A stretch of DNA of 64,000 bases, taken from NCBI GenBank assembly GCA_036245525.1, contig BTPG01000004.1, positions 230,176,153-230,240,152 on the forward strand. The letters are read 5' to 3'. Positions 22,714 through 34,760 of the stretch are shown in pieces. Origin of the DNA: Semisulcospira habei (taxonomy: Eukaryota; Mollusca; Gastropoda; Semisulcospiridae). The notes under the pieces are model-generated. The model worked only from the letters and a program-made list of their open reading frames with translations. It made no database searches and was not told the DNA's origin. The translations under genes and the position numbers were made by a program. Every line of letters begins with the position of its first letter. Positions within the stretch are counted from its first letter, which is position 1.

Positions 22714-22804
22714 CATATTCTTGTTTTATGCAAGTCTCATCTTCCTCTGACACATCGATCTCTATCTTCACATCTGCTGTCACCAGCAGGTAAGGTGACT
22801 CCAT
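22714..22804 (-). CDS. Zinc-finger gene 1, first coding exon
   Basis: On the minus strand an ATG at 22804 opens 30 codons plus one base, MESPYLLVTADVKIEIDVSE and then EDETCIKQEY, ending at donor GGTAATAG (GT at 22713-22712). It is homologous codon by codon to the exon at 55798-55888, which has the same 91-nt length and the same phase. The next downstream minus-strand acceptor in compatible phase with a matching zinc-finger N-terminus is at 8066, so the two are inferred to be one gene with a 14.6-kb intron. The exon encodes an acidic segment. Its 5' leader is conserved with gene 2 (GGGCTTCTGGGC...GTGGACACAAA before the ATG) and may itself follow an intron, since TTTTGTGTTGACCAG precedes it. 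Confidence 0.7.
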
Positions 22805-23387
22805 TTTGTGTCCACACTAGTGCCCAGAAGCCCTCAGTTCAGCTCAAATCAAGGTGCCTGGTCAACACAAAACACAACACTAGTAGTAGTACATCACACA
22901 GGACGGAAATGCAACATGTAATAAATACAAGAGCTTATGCCACCTAGTTTCATAATTATGAACCCTCTGGTACACATTGACAAGCACAGTCAGATCACAT
23001 CCCCAGTTTCAAATTACCTTTAAACTTTAGCCCCCAGCTGCCTCTGTAATGAAGTCACACAGTTCCATGATGATACGCAATACATACAATAATAATAATA
23101 ATAATTATGGTAATAATAATGTGCTTATCTTATAATAATTATAACTCTAAGCACGCACTCACAACTCGCGCACGCATGCGCACACTTCAGACAATGACTC
23201 ACGTACCACAAATATATTACGACAGTCAGCTTGGGGTGGTGGGTGTGGTGATATTATAGTGCTAGAACTGTTGAAAGAGGTGAGTTTTGAGGGCGGACTG
23301 GAAGGAGGAGAGAGAGTGTTTCTGACGGAGAGAGAGTGGGACAATACCACAATCATCTGTTGTAAACACACACACAAAATTGCACGT
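22805..23387. other. Upstream flank of zinc-finger gene 1
   Basis: The 5' leader lies at 22805-22865. A (TAA)n tract is at 23088-23115. No TATA box or promoter was recognised on the minus strand; an untranslated upstream exon is likely elsewhere. Confidence 0.45.
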
Positions 23388-23541
23388 TTAGGGCTTAACA
23401 TCTTTTGTCCACCACGAAGATGATTTTTTAAAACAGGGCACTGAATAGGGTCTGAACAAATTTTTACGCCAGCTGGATACGAGCCCATGACATCCTGGAC
23501 AAGAGGAGAACACTCTACCACCGAGCCACACAGCTCCCCCT
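23388..23541 (-). mobile_element. tRNA-derived SINE
   Basis: On the minus strand the element opens GGGGGAGCTGTGTGGCTCGG, with an A-box (TGGCTCGGTGG, 23518-23528) and B-box (GGGCTCGTATCC, 23475-23486) at tRNA spacing, then a unique body with TCAGACCCTA, and a tail GTGGTGGACAAAAGATGTTA AGCCCTAAAC. The tail matches the SINE at 29143-29294. Confidence 0.85.
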
Positions 23542-23574
23542 GTTGTCAACAGTTTCAAAATGTTTCAACAATTT

Positions 23575-24510
23575 AACTCATTTAGCCCCAGGACCCTGCA
23601 GCAGGAGATGGATTTATCATGATAGTTCAAGGGTAGTGCCAGATGAGCTTGGCGCCAAGCTCATCTGTCACTACCCTTAAATTATCATGATCAATCCATC
23701 TACTACAACTGGTAGTGGTACATAGTCACTGACAACGCCTCCAAAAGTTTGGAAATGATCATGATCAATCCATCTACTACAACTGGTACATAGTCACTGA
23801 CAACGCCTCCAAAAGTTTGGACATGATCAATCCATCTACTACAACTGGTACATAGTCACTGACAACACCTCCAAAAGTTTGGACATGATCAATCCATTTA
23901 CTACAACTGGTAGTAACTGGTAGTCACTGACAACGCCTCCAAAATGTAGTAAAACTGTTGCCGCTAGGGTTTCATGTGAAAGAAAAACAGAAGATAGTGG
24001 TAGAAAACCCTTTAAAATAGAAACAAGGAACGACGTTTCGGATCAAAGATCTTTCTTCAGGTGACATGGAAACAAACGTAGAGCAGAAAAGAACACGACA
24101 GAAAGAAAAGACGTCATCCTGTATAGAGATAATTTAGAATGACGTAAAAAAAAAAAAAAAAAAAAAAAAACACCACACACATAATGACATAATAATAATC
24201 TCTATACAGGATGACGTCTTTTCTTTCTATTGTGTTCTTTTCTGTTCTACTTTAGTTTCCATGTCACCTGAAGAAGGATCTTTGATCCGAAACGTCGTTC
24301 CTTGTTTCTATTTTAAAGGGTTTTCTACCACTAAGCCTCCAAAAGTTTGGAAATGATCATGATCAATCCATCTTACAACTGGTACATAGTCACTGACAAC
24401 GCCTCCAAAAGTTTGGAAACGATCATGATCAATCCATCTACTACAACTGGTACATACTACATAACCAATGACAACGCCTCCAAAAGTTTGGAAATGTGGT
24501 CGTGGGGTTA
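23575..24510. mobile_element. Family-B hairpin element expanded by a 68-bp tandem repeat
   Basis: Begins TTTAACTCATTTAGCCCCAG, carries a hairpin at 23616-23691 (ATGATAGTTCAAGGGTAGTG, AGATGAGCTTGGC and complement), then repeats GATCAATCCATCTACTACAA...GCCTCCAAAAGTTTGGA (23692-23945 and 24332-24500). The array is split by the foldback at 23997-24331 and ends near GGGGTTAAGGGGGTTAA. A relic of the same element is at 61235-61500. Confidence 0.7.
23997..24331. mobile_element. Foldback insertion, possibly Penelope-derived
   Basis: Arms 23997-24131 and 24198-24331 are inverted copies containing CAAGGAACGACGTTTCGGAT, CTTCAGGTGACATGG and GACGTCATCCTGTATAGAGA. The 66-bp centre contains a run of 24 A. 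The CTGAAGAAGGATC...GAAACGTCG wording resembles termini of Penelope-like elements, which can occur as inverted copies; that link is inference. Confidence 0.6.
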
Positions 24511-24614
24511 AGGGGGTTAACTTAAAGATTCTGTTGTGAAGACGTGTTAAATGTTAACACCAGAAAATACTGATACTGCATACATTGTATGAATCTCTTA
24601 TACCATCTTAGAGC

Positions 24615-24850
24615 TGTGTGACTACAGTACAAAGGCGACTTGGCACAATATGCCTTCATCAACTAGATAGGATAAACAGCACACTGCAGGCAATTCATCC
24701 CACCACCTGCACTTGTGGATGTAACAAGATTGGGACAGCCTACAGCCTAGAGCACACTCCAATCTTGTGTGGGCAGCAAGGCTGTTACATCCCTTGCAAA
24801 TCTGTCACTATAGTAATGAGATGTTTTCTACTGCACGTTTGACAACCTGG
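24615..24850 (+). pseudogene. Possible LINE ORF2 C-terminus
   Basis: A plus-strand frame reads RINSTLQAIHPTTCTCGCNK...YSLEHTPILC, with a C-x-C...H-x4-C arrangement like the cysteine-rich end of some LINE RNase H or tail domains. No upstream RT. Weak assignment. Confidence 0.3.
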
Positions 24851-25184
24851 TCATCCTTCTGTAGTTGCAGAGGGAAAAGTGGAGGAGCGGCTAATCACAG
24901 GTCGCTGGAGACGACTTGCTTTTATCATTCTATTACAACAAACTTTCCACTGGGATTTTAAATTGTCTGTCATCAGACAGGACAGACAGCACAACAAAAA
25001 CATCCATCCAAGCCACTCTACAGTCCATAAACACAACCAGGATAAGTACATCAGTACTGAATGCAACCAACAAGATTACAAGGCAGTTGGGTGTGGTGGG
25101 GTGAGGTTGGTGCTGTCACATAACCTTCAAAACTTTATCATAGACGATTTGTGAAAATTTCACTGGCCTCTGTGTTCCTAACCC
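24851..25184. other. Intergenic, nothing recognised
   Basis: No supported feature. Confidence 0.45.
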
Positions 25185-25510
25185 TTTGGGTGTCAGCAGC
25201 GGCTTTAGTAGCAATGTTTAGGCCTGTATGAATCATAGCGACTAACATAGCCACCGACAACCAAAGAGCTAAATGATTGGATGTCAGCAGCAGCTTTAGT
25301 CGCAATGTTTTAGTCCTGCAGGAATCATTGCCACTAACATGGCTACCGACACCCAAAGAGCTAAATGATTGGATGTCAGCAGCGGCTTTAGTCCCAATGT
25401 TTTAGTCCTGTATGAATCATTGCGATTAACACGGCTACCGACAAGCAAAGAGCTAAATGATTGGGTGTCAGCAGCAACTAACACGGCTACCAACACCCAA
25501 AGAGCTTCCA
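25185..25510. repeat. 93-bp tandem repeat, about 3.3 copies
   Basis: Unit contains GTCAGCAGCGGCTTTAGT, TATGAATCATTGCGA and CCAAAGAGCTAAATGATTGG; the last copy is internally deleted. Confidence 0.9.
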
Positions 25511-26955
25511 TATTTGTCTACCATATTAAAAATACAGTAGACTTTGAAATGGGGCTGGTCGCAGCCCGTTCACATGACATCATGAGAGGGCAGGCCCCAA
25601 GTTATGGCAAAGAAGTAACAAGATAAAAATGACATCACATCGCAAACCTAATGTGGAGAAAGTACTTTCGGCACCTAGCACAGTGTGTGTGTGTTTGTGA
25701 CAGTGACTAAAGCTCATGTTTGTGGGCGGACAAGCTAGAAATTGTAGGATATTTTCTCTATTAAGATTATCTCAAGGCAGTTTTGGGGAATTTCTTATTA
25801 GACTACACATTGACGAAAAAATGGTCTTTCCACGAAAACCAGTTGATCCGCATTTTACTCGGTCATTGTTTCTTATTTTTACTAGATATTTTGCATACTG
25901 TTAATAATAATAAATAGTAATAATAAAATAGTAATAATGCGTATTTATATCGCACCAAATACCCAGAATCGGCGCTAAGTGTGTTACAAAAGTTATACTT
26001 CGCTATACACATGTATACACAATCACACACTACCTTTATACGAGTTTAAGCTAATACACACACAAACTAAAGCCTAAAATCTGTCCCCAAGTCAAATCAT
26101 TTTGATGATGTTGATGTGCCACCACGATGGTGCTACACTGACAACAAAGGGAAGACCTAAGATCAAGGGTGTATGAGGATGAAATAAGTTGATAATTCAG
26201 TAAGATTCTATTTGTACGACAACTTACATGCAGTCACTGATGTCTATATATTCATAAGCGCGGTTTTTGAATTTTGTGCTACCCAAGACCAGATGCCATT
26301 TTTTCGGAAGCTTCTAATAAAGAGACATTACCCAGTTGGCTTACGATCAACTCGCCCAAAAACTAACTCGCCCTATTTAGGTCAACTACCAATAGGTAGC
26401 AGTCCCTCTGACCCGCTCGCATAGCCTTTTATTGCTTGCACGGCCTTGGCTGCCGGCTATTATAACTTCTTATATCTCCTCCCTCTTCCCCCACCTCCCC
26501 TTTCAAATAACTATTAAAACTTGCTAGTCCTCCATACCCTAGTAGGTCGTGGGGACAATAAGCCAGATTCAGTCAGGTAGCAGTCAACTCGCCCTAACAG
26601 TTTTATACAATTTGTTTTATACAATTTTGGGGTCTAGCCTCCGACCCTCTTATCTTCTTATGCCTGCGAACATATTGTGCTGTTTACATACCGGTAATTT
26701 AATTAGATCACTGTGATGCAATGGGTGTCTGACAACTTGTTGAACGACAACTTGTCAAATAAAAACATCGCGTGACAACACGTCCCAAAAAATAAAAATT
26801 AAAAAATCTGATGTGACAACTGGTGACATATGATTTTTTCTAGTATTCATTTTGGAATTATTCTCATTTTTGTGTTTATTAAATGGAATAAGTGTAAAAA
26901 TTAAAATGCTGAATCTAGCAATCAGTTGACAAGCTGTGTGCGTGTCAGTGTTCAC
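25511..26955. other. Intergenic with an inverted SINE-like tail
   Basis: At 25895-25990 (TAA/TAG)n is followed by GCGTATTTATATCGCACC...GGCGCTAAGTG, the complement of the AAGCGC-TATATAA-(ATT)n SINE tail type. Otherwise no gene was recognised. Confidence 0.45.
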
Positions 26956-26957
26956 GT

Positions 26958-26959
<2 letters not shown>

Positions 26960-27041
<82 letters not shown>
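26960..27041. repeat. (GA)n microsatellite
   Basis: Uninterrupted GA dinucleotides directly before the retroposon at 27044. Confidence 0.98.
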
Positions 27042-27536
<495 letters not shown>

Positions 27537-27614
27537 GAAATGAAACTTTATTTTCCAAGGATAAATGATTAGGCCATAGACCTGTTTTCAATCATGTCCT
27601 TGCTCACGCATACA

Positions 27615-27617
<3 letters not shown>

Positions 27618-27688
<71 letters not shown>
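27618..27688. repeat. (CA)n microsatellite
   Basis: Perfect CA repeat of about 70 bp. Confidence 0.98.
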
Positions 27689-27692
<4 letters not shown>

Positions 27693-27803
27693 GGGTAAAA
27701 AGTTAATATGTGCATGAATGAAAATGAAATAATAATTCTAATCAAAAGCAAAAATGCGACACACACACGAACGCAAGGGTTCGACGCGCAGACTGGTATA
27801 CTG

Positions 27804-27906
<103 letters not shown>

Positions 27907-28202
27907 CAATGAATGAATCAATGAATCTTTATTTTACAACGGTAAAGATATTAACAATGCCAGAGGCAATGCCATTTTTCAAATCTGCCGTTGCTACATC
28001 TACAACACAACAATTACATTACATTAATATATAGGACGAACGCCTACGGTGTGTTGGGGGAGTTGGAGCAATGGTAAGGGGGGGGGGGGGGAAGCAACAA
28101 CACAGCAGCACTATACATACACAGCAGTAGAATGGGTACATTACTAACAATGATATCTACGTATAGAAAGAAAAGCTTGAAGATAGTTATGGCTGCGAAG
28201 AT

Positions 28203-29091
28203 AAAAAACTAGACCGAAAGGGTTGACTGCCAGTGCTTGTAATTTAGAAAAAACTACCAAGTGAGTAGGAAAAGCACTGTCAAGGGAGAGAAGTGTGCAT
28301 GATAGACCAATGATCATAGATCTACTTTGGTCCAAGCACACACACAAAAAAAAAGATAGGAAAGATGGGGCCGCTAAGTAAGAGACTGAAAGCAATGCAT
28401 ATGGAAGCCCCCCCGAAAGGGGGCGTATCACATATCCACTGTTCCAGCCCCTAGATGCATGGAAATTTAAATCTAGGTCCCCCAAGTGGGGGTCCAGATA
28501 TTGAGCCGGTGTGGACAGCTGTTTCGGTCTTGGCGACCTCGTCAGCACACCATCGGCAATACTGGAGGAAGAGAAGGAATTTCTGCTTACCTGCAAAGAA
28601 GACCACATTTTACTGTGGTTTCTGCAGGGGCATACATTCCATGCCTCCACCTAGAGCTAAATTTCCATGCACCCTAAGAGAGAACCTACTAAAAAGGGGG
28701 AAGGGGTTGCAGTCGAAATTGTAGTAAAAAACTAGACCGAAAGGGTTGACTGCCAGTGCTTGTAATTTAGAAAAAACTACCAAGTGAGTAGGAAAAGCAC
28801 TGTCAAAGGAGAGAAGTGTGCATGATAGACCAATGATCATAGATCTACTTTGGTCCAAGCACACACAAAAAAAAAAAGATAGGAAAGATGGGGCCGCTAA
28901 GTAAGAGACTGAAAGCAATGCATATGGAAGCCCCCCCGAAAGGGGGCGTATCACATATCCACTGTTCCAGCCCCTAGATGCATGGAAATTTAAATCTAGG
29001 TCCCCCAAGTGGGGGTCCAGATATTGAGCCGGTGTGGACAGCTGTTTCGGTCTTGGCGACCTCGTCAGCACACCATCGGCAATACTGGAGG
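28203..29091. repeat. 365-bp direct duplication
   Basis: 28203-28567 and 28727-29091 are almost identical (one G/A change at 28281 against 28806 and a length difference in an A-run), separated by 159 bp. This is recent. Confidence 0.95.
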
Positions 29092-29142
29092 CAATTTGCG
29101 AAGATAAATGTTCAAACAGACTTTTCTTGAAACATGCTACCG

Positions 29143-29294
29143 GTGGTAAAAGTGTTTGCCTCCAGACCAAAAGGTCCCGGGTTCGAATCCAGCTTGGGTC
29201 AAAATTTGCTCAGACCCTTTTTCGTTGTCCCCGTATTTGAAATCACCATCGTGGTGGACAAAAGACGTTAAGCCCTAAACATTTATTTTTTTTT
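29143..29294 (+). mobile_element. tRNA-derived SINE inside the LINE
   Basis: Contains GGTGGTAAAAGTGTTTGCCT, B-box GGTTCGAATCC (about 29180) and tail GTGGTGGACAAAAGACGTTA AGCCCTAAAC. It is flanked by the target duplication TGAAACATGCTACCG (29128-29142 and 29295-29309). Removing it restores the LINE frame TVACFKK. Confidence 0.85.
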
Positions 29295-30817
29295 TGAAAC
29301 ATGCTACCGTTGGAGTGGTCTTCGTGTGGGATGGAAGCGAATTCCACAAAGTCGCCCCCGAGAATGCTAGACTGGTTTTAAATAAGTCTATTCTGGTTTT
29401 GGGTACTACATATAGGTTTTTTGTAACGCCATAGCGGGACTGTGACCGGACTAGCAGCTGGGTTAGATATTCCGGAGTGTTGTCATTCCGAATCTTAAAA
29501 AGGAGAACACCTTTGTTGAATTCAAACTGCTTTTTGAGAGAAAGAAGTCCCGCTTTGTAAATCTTATCATCCGTTGTCAAAGTAGGATCAGGTAAAATTA
29601 ATTTCGCTGCTCTTCTGTGTAAGGAGTTCAGTCTTTTTAAATGTACATCTCTGCAGCCATCCCACACTGTCGAAGCATAATTAATGTGGGACTGAATATG
29701 TGCATAATAAAATAATTTTCTGGTTTCAAAGTCAGTGAAGTGCTTCAGACAGCATGAAAATGTTCCTTGAAACAGTTTTACACACTTTATGTGTGTGTGC
29801 CTGCCATTTGAGCTGATCATCTATGATAATTCCAAAGAGGCGGTGTTCAGACACTTGCTCAATAGAATTGCCTTCGAAGGACAAATCAAGTGAAAGGGGG
29901 CTTAATTTGTGTTTTTGGCGTGTCGCAATTACCAATGACTTAGTTTTTGCTGGATGGATACTCATCGAGTTACGTTCACACCAAGCGGACACCTCATCAA
30001 GGCTCTGTTGTAAGTCATCTACAACCACATTAAGGTTTTTATTGCCGTGTGGATTGACGTATCGTCAGCAAACAAGTCACATTCGACAGATTCTGACGTT
30101 AGGTGAAGAGGCAGATCGTTGATGTATAAACAAAGTGTGTATGAAATGGTGCTCGACATCGGCGGCACACCAAACAACGCGTTCGGTAGCCTGTTTATTC
30201 TGGCTTGGCCGTATACACAAGGTTTTATGACACAGGTCTAGATTTTGTTTTGTCACTCATTCCCTTTGTGTATTTCGAACACATTTTTGCTTGTAACAAG
30301 CCAGGTACTGTTCTCGTCAGCGGACCCACCTGACCACAATGGTGATATACACCGAACCTTTCTTTTGTTGTGACCGTTCTGTGGATTTCTATTTTGTTAA
30401 TGTCACTCTTTGTTGTTTTTGATTCATTGCGTTGTTGGGGGTGATCGTGGCACTTATTGTTGAATACAAAAGCCAGAGAGATGCTCCTAGCATTTGAGGG
30501 TTAAACATTAGGTTTTGTTTTACCCTGCTGTTTCCCTTCCTCGTTTTTGTTGTCGAGTCTTATATGTTTCATTGCGTGTTGGTTTCTCAGGGCGGCTTGT
30601 TTGCCTTTGCCCGTGGCACTTTTTGTTGGAGGGCGGCTTGTTTGCCTTGCGTTGTGGTTGAGCGCTGAAATGTTTATTTGCACGCGGTGGGTCGCTACTT
30701 TATACCCGTTGCGTGGTCCAGTGTGAAACACTGGCGAGATTTGTGGTTGGTGTTCGATGATTGGTGGGTTCCTCCCACTATTTCACGCCCCGCGCGGCCG
30801 GGGCCGGCTTCGCCGCC

Positions 30818-30841
30818 CCCCCCCCCCCCCCCCCCCCCCCC
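30818..30841. repeat. Poly-C tract
   Basis: About 24 consecutive C, then CGCGCGCACC. Possible assembly or sequencing slippage site. Confidence 0.95.
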
Positions 30842-30919
30842 GCGCGCACCGTGCGCCCAGGGCTGGTGTACATGTCTCCCTGCAAAGATAATGAACATAA
30901 ATGCATATGACAATAAAAC

Positions 30920-32954
30920 TAACTTGGGAAGATAGTAGTAAAACTAGATGTATATCAACAGACTGGGTCAGTGGTCTCGGTTTCATGTGGCACAAATCTC
31001 ATTAATTTTTTTTAAATCATACCTCGTAAACTTGACAAGCAACACTAAGGCCTGATATTCACATGGCATCACACCGAGATATGATGTGTGAACTTATATA
31101 TAATGACTATCATGCGTTCATGCAACATTTTCAATAGAAGCTCGCCACTACGAGGTGGAAAATGCTCCGGCAGCTTCATTTTAGCAATCTGACGCTCAGG
31201 TCTCACAATCGGGGCTTAATTCAAAACAGGCTGTAATCTACGGGAAGCCGGTAGATTACAGAACACATTTAAAAATCAATTGCCACCTCAACAATAATGC
31301 AGCTTTTAACAAATTTTGCTGCGCGCACTTAGACAACAACAAATAATAGCATGAGCCATGCAAGTTGGCCGCTGTCGAACACCTGTCCTTCAAGGACATC
31401 CTCCCGTATGTTACTGAAGTTTTAGACAAGCCCGGCACATGAGCATGAGCCCAAGTCCGCATGTCCCCCCCCCCCCTGCCCCCTCCCACCCCTGCTCTTA
31501 TGCAGATTTTGTCTCGAGACATGGTTTTAATAGTAACTGGAACCGCGGACATGCAAATTTTGCGGAAAATGGGGTTTGAGCCCCACAGGTCAAAGATGTA
31601 TGTTGTTTTTACGTTTTTTGCACCTGAAACAATTCGTTCTTATTTCACGCTTACACAATCAGTAACTCGATCTTGTAGTCGAATCCACATCATATAATTA
31701 CTTGTATACTGGCAACCACAAGCTGTTTCTTGCTTTGTTTGTTGTTTTCTAGGTCAGCCGGGCGGAGGGATGGGGTGTCTATGACAATTTGACAAACGTG
31801 TGTTGTAGTTGGTGTGGGACAAAACAGCCGTTCTCATTTTTCTTTCATTTTTTTATGTCCTGGACACTAAAGCTTGAATCAGTACTGCCAGAAAACTGGT
31901 TCTTGTTGCTGTTCTGTGTTAGACCTGCACGGGTTTATGCCTGTATACGTACGTTACATTCGTGTGAGCCAGTGCCAGTTTTGGTCTTTTGAATGGTAGT
32001 TTGTTTGTTTGGATGGTTGTTGTTGACATTGTTGTGTTTGTGTGTGTGTGTGTTTTTTTGTTTTTTTTTAAATATTATTATTATTATTTTATTTATTTAT
32101 TTATTTATTTATTTATTCTTTTTTTAAAATGTATTTATTTATTTATTTATTTTTTTATTTTTTAAAAATTTATTTATTTATTTTATTTATTTATTTATTT
32201 TTTTTTATTTTTTTTTATTTTATTTATTTTTTTTTTTTTTTGGGGGGGGGGGGGGGGGCTATGTTATGTGTGAGTTCGAGAGACCACTGGTACATCGATT
32301 ACAACATAGCACATCACAACATTTTGGACATCATGTAAAAATACACATATCTCTGCAAACGAGTCGGCTGCTCTGACAACAGTAAACTATTTCTTTGCTT
32401 CCATCTGAATAGAACTGCGTTTGAGAGAGAGAGAGGCATGGGAAAAAAAAAAAAAAAAAAAACTGGCTCAGTACAGACATCTAGACCAAGTCTGCAGCAG
32501 CACCCTCATACCGAGGATCAAAATCAGCGTCAATAAGACCAACAAGAGACTTGAAGTTACTGCAGCCTGGGCGCTGATGAGGATTTGTGCCTCTTACAGG
32601 CGGAAGGCGTTTTGCATCATGTTGGACGGTGTACGTAGTCGGGGCCCATGCTTGCAGTATCGTTTACATTTGCTCCGGAGAGGGGGCAAGTGTCATCCAT
32701 CACTTTGACAGCCGGCGCCCCGCCTCCCTAATTTTTAGGATAACATTCTGTTCATTGAGGACTGACTGAATAGTAATCCCAGGCCAGAATCCGCAACATC
32801 GGGAAAAGCCAAAGAGTCTGTCGAGACGCAATTAACAAGCACCAGCAACAATGGCCACTGATGAACAGTCACTCCGGACCTCGCGACCGGAAAAAAACGG
32901 AATACCGTTAGCGCACGAGTTTCAGTCTAACGCCCAGTCTTAACACTGTACCAA
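30920..32954. other. Unassigned sequence with AT-rich and homopolymer tracts
   Basis: Contains a long (ATTT)n/T-rich tract at 32040-32240, a G-run at 32241-32258 and an A-run at 32444-32461. No coding region recognised. Confidence 0.6.
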
Positions 32955-33599
32955 GGCAAAACAAGCCACCCTCAGAAACCAACACGCAATGAAACACATA
33001 AAACTCGACAAAAAGAGCGAGGAAAGGAAACAGCAGGGTAAAACAAGACCTAACGCTCAACCCTCAAATGCTTTAGGCATTTTTCGGTTTTTTAACAAAC
33101 CAACAAAACGCGCCACTAGCACCCCCAACAACGCAATGAATCGAAAAAAAAACAAGAAAGAGTGACACTAACAAATAGAAATCCACGGTTCGGTGTATAT
33201 CACCAATGTGGTCAGGTTGGTCCGTTGACAAGAATAGTACCTGGCTTGTTGCCAAAACAAATTGTCGGGTGACAAAACAAAATCTAGACCGATGTACTCA
33301 TAAAACTTTGTGTATAAGTCAGTGACACAGGATGAGTCACACAACAATTACTCCCTCACCAACAAATAAAACAAACACGAAAACTGAACACAAGGGCACA
33401 ACAAGCCTGGACATCACTTCTGAACGAGGAGGGGAAAAAACCAACAAACAGTACATATACAATGGCGTGTGTCGCCGGAAAATGGTGGCACGCGCGTGCA
33501 TGTGTGTGCCATCTCGGACCCAGCTTTGGGCTTGCAACGTGAACATGCTAACAGCCACCCGAAGACCGATGACCACATGATGTATGTAATTTTTCTGCT

Positions 33600-34093
33600 T
33601 TCCTCTTTTCTGCAGGAACACTTGAATATCTTTGCCTCTCTCCGCCGCAGGGACCCGTGATGATCATCTATACAATTGATGTATGTCTCTCTTGTTTTGT
33701 AGTTTCTGCAGGGACACCTCCACGCCTCGTGTCTCGGCAGGGACCCATATCCATGTGTGTTTCTCTTTTGTCTGCAGAAACAGTGAACATCTACGCCTGT
33801 TTCCGCAAGTACCCCTGTGCATCTATGCCTTTGTTTCTGCTTGTGTTTCTTTCGTCTCCAGGGACACGTGAACATCCCTGCTTTTTCCCGCAGGTACCCC
33901 GGTGCCGCCATCTGTTTTTTGTTTTTTTTATGTCTGCAGGGACCACTAAACGTATGTTTCCCTCTTTTTTCTGTAGGTACACTTGAGCAGTTAGGCCTCT
34001 ACCTGAAGGGACACACTCTCATTTATGTTTTATTGTCATATGCATTTATGTTCATTATCTTTGCAGGGAGACATGTACACCAGCCCTGGGCGC
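33600..34093 (+). repeat. Array of family-A half-hairpin units, plus orientation
   Basis: Six to seven diverged units each start TCTGCAGGGACAC or similar and include TGAACATCTATGCCT and CCGCAGGTACCCC. The motif GGCATAGATGTTCATGTG...CTGCA is homologous to the arm of the perfect hairpins (GGCATAGATCCTCATGAG...CCGCA). Unit length is irregular, about 60-85 bp. Confidence 0.6.
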
Positions 34094-34389
34094 TAACCCG
34101 TACACGCACTAAAAAATGCTAGAGTTCATTTGTTTTTAAATGAAGTTGATGTGAATTTTCAATGATTTCACACAAGTTCACCTTATTTTGCGCACGCAGT
34201 CAAGGAGACGAGGGACAAAAAAGGAAAGTGAGAAACGGGACGGCTTCGCCTGCCGTCCGCTGTAATATAAACAATTCCGCGATAACGCGGATGCTAAGGA
34301 GCTCTTGGGGCCATGTGTTTTTGGAGCTGTAGCGACTACCTCAGTTCGGAGTAATCTCTGTGTCCGTTGAGTTATATACTGGTTCCGTA
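34094..34389. other. Centre of the inverted array
   Basis: Unassigned sequence between the two opposed arrays. Confidence 0.4.
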
Positions 34390-34760
34390 CATTCCAGGCC
34401 CTGTACATGTATCTCTGCAGAAACAGTAAACATCAATGCACATGTGGCCCTGCAGAGACAAAAGACAAGATATGGATGAGAGTGTGGCCCTGAGGGAAGA
34501 GTCGTCACTTCTCATGTGTCCCTGCAGAAAAAGGAAAATTCACATGCATCAGATTCTCCGCCAAAAGACTAGGCATCGATGCACCCGGGTCCCCGCCGGA
34601 GGAGGCATAGATGTTCATGTGTCCCTGCAGAAAAAAGAAACACACATGCATGAACGGTTTCCCTGCAAAGACAAAAGGATTGCATCAAAGGCATACAAGC
34701 ACACGGGTCTCTGCGGAAGGAGGTATAGATGTCCAGGTGCCCCTGCAGAAAATAGAAAAA
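34390..34760 (-). repeat. Array of family-A half-hairpin units, minus orientation
   Basis: About five units in the opposite orientation: TGTCCCTGCAGAAA, GAGGCATAGATGTTCATGTG, GGAGGTATAGATGTCCAGGT. With 33600-34093 it makes a long, imperfect palindrome. Confidence 0.6.

Larger units (their letters stand above)
30211..33315. repeat. Large inverted repeat, outer pair
   Basis: 30211-30455 matches the reverse complement of about 33105-33315 (TCTAGATTTTGTTTTGTCAC, ACAAGCCAGGTACT, GGTGATATACACCGAAC, GATTCATTGCGTTGTTGGGG). 30497-30615 matches the complement of 32955-33070 (TTTTACCCTGCTGTTTCC, CATTGCGTGTTGGTTTCT). Many substitutions and small gaps, so it is not recent. Confidence 0.8.
30853..34093. 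repeat. Inverted pair of a 67-bp sequence
   Basis: 30853-30919 is the near-exact complement of 34027-34093 (GCGCCCAGGGCTGGTGTACA...GACAATAAAAC). It links the 30-kb block to the array at 33.6 kb. Confidence 0.9.

Noticed and set aside
29143..29294. Functional tRNA gene
   Set aside because: B-box is good, but the A-box region is degenerate, the acceptor stem is not formed, and SINE tail plus target duplication are present.
33600..34760. CRISPR-like alternation of a recurring motif and variable sequence
   Set aside because: Units are diverged, irregular in length and in two orientations, with no leader or cas genes, in a eukaryotic genome.
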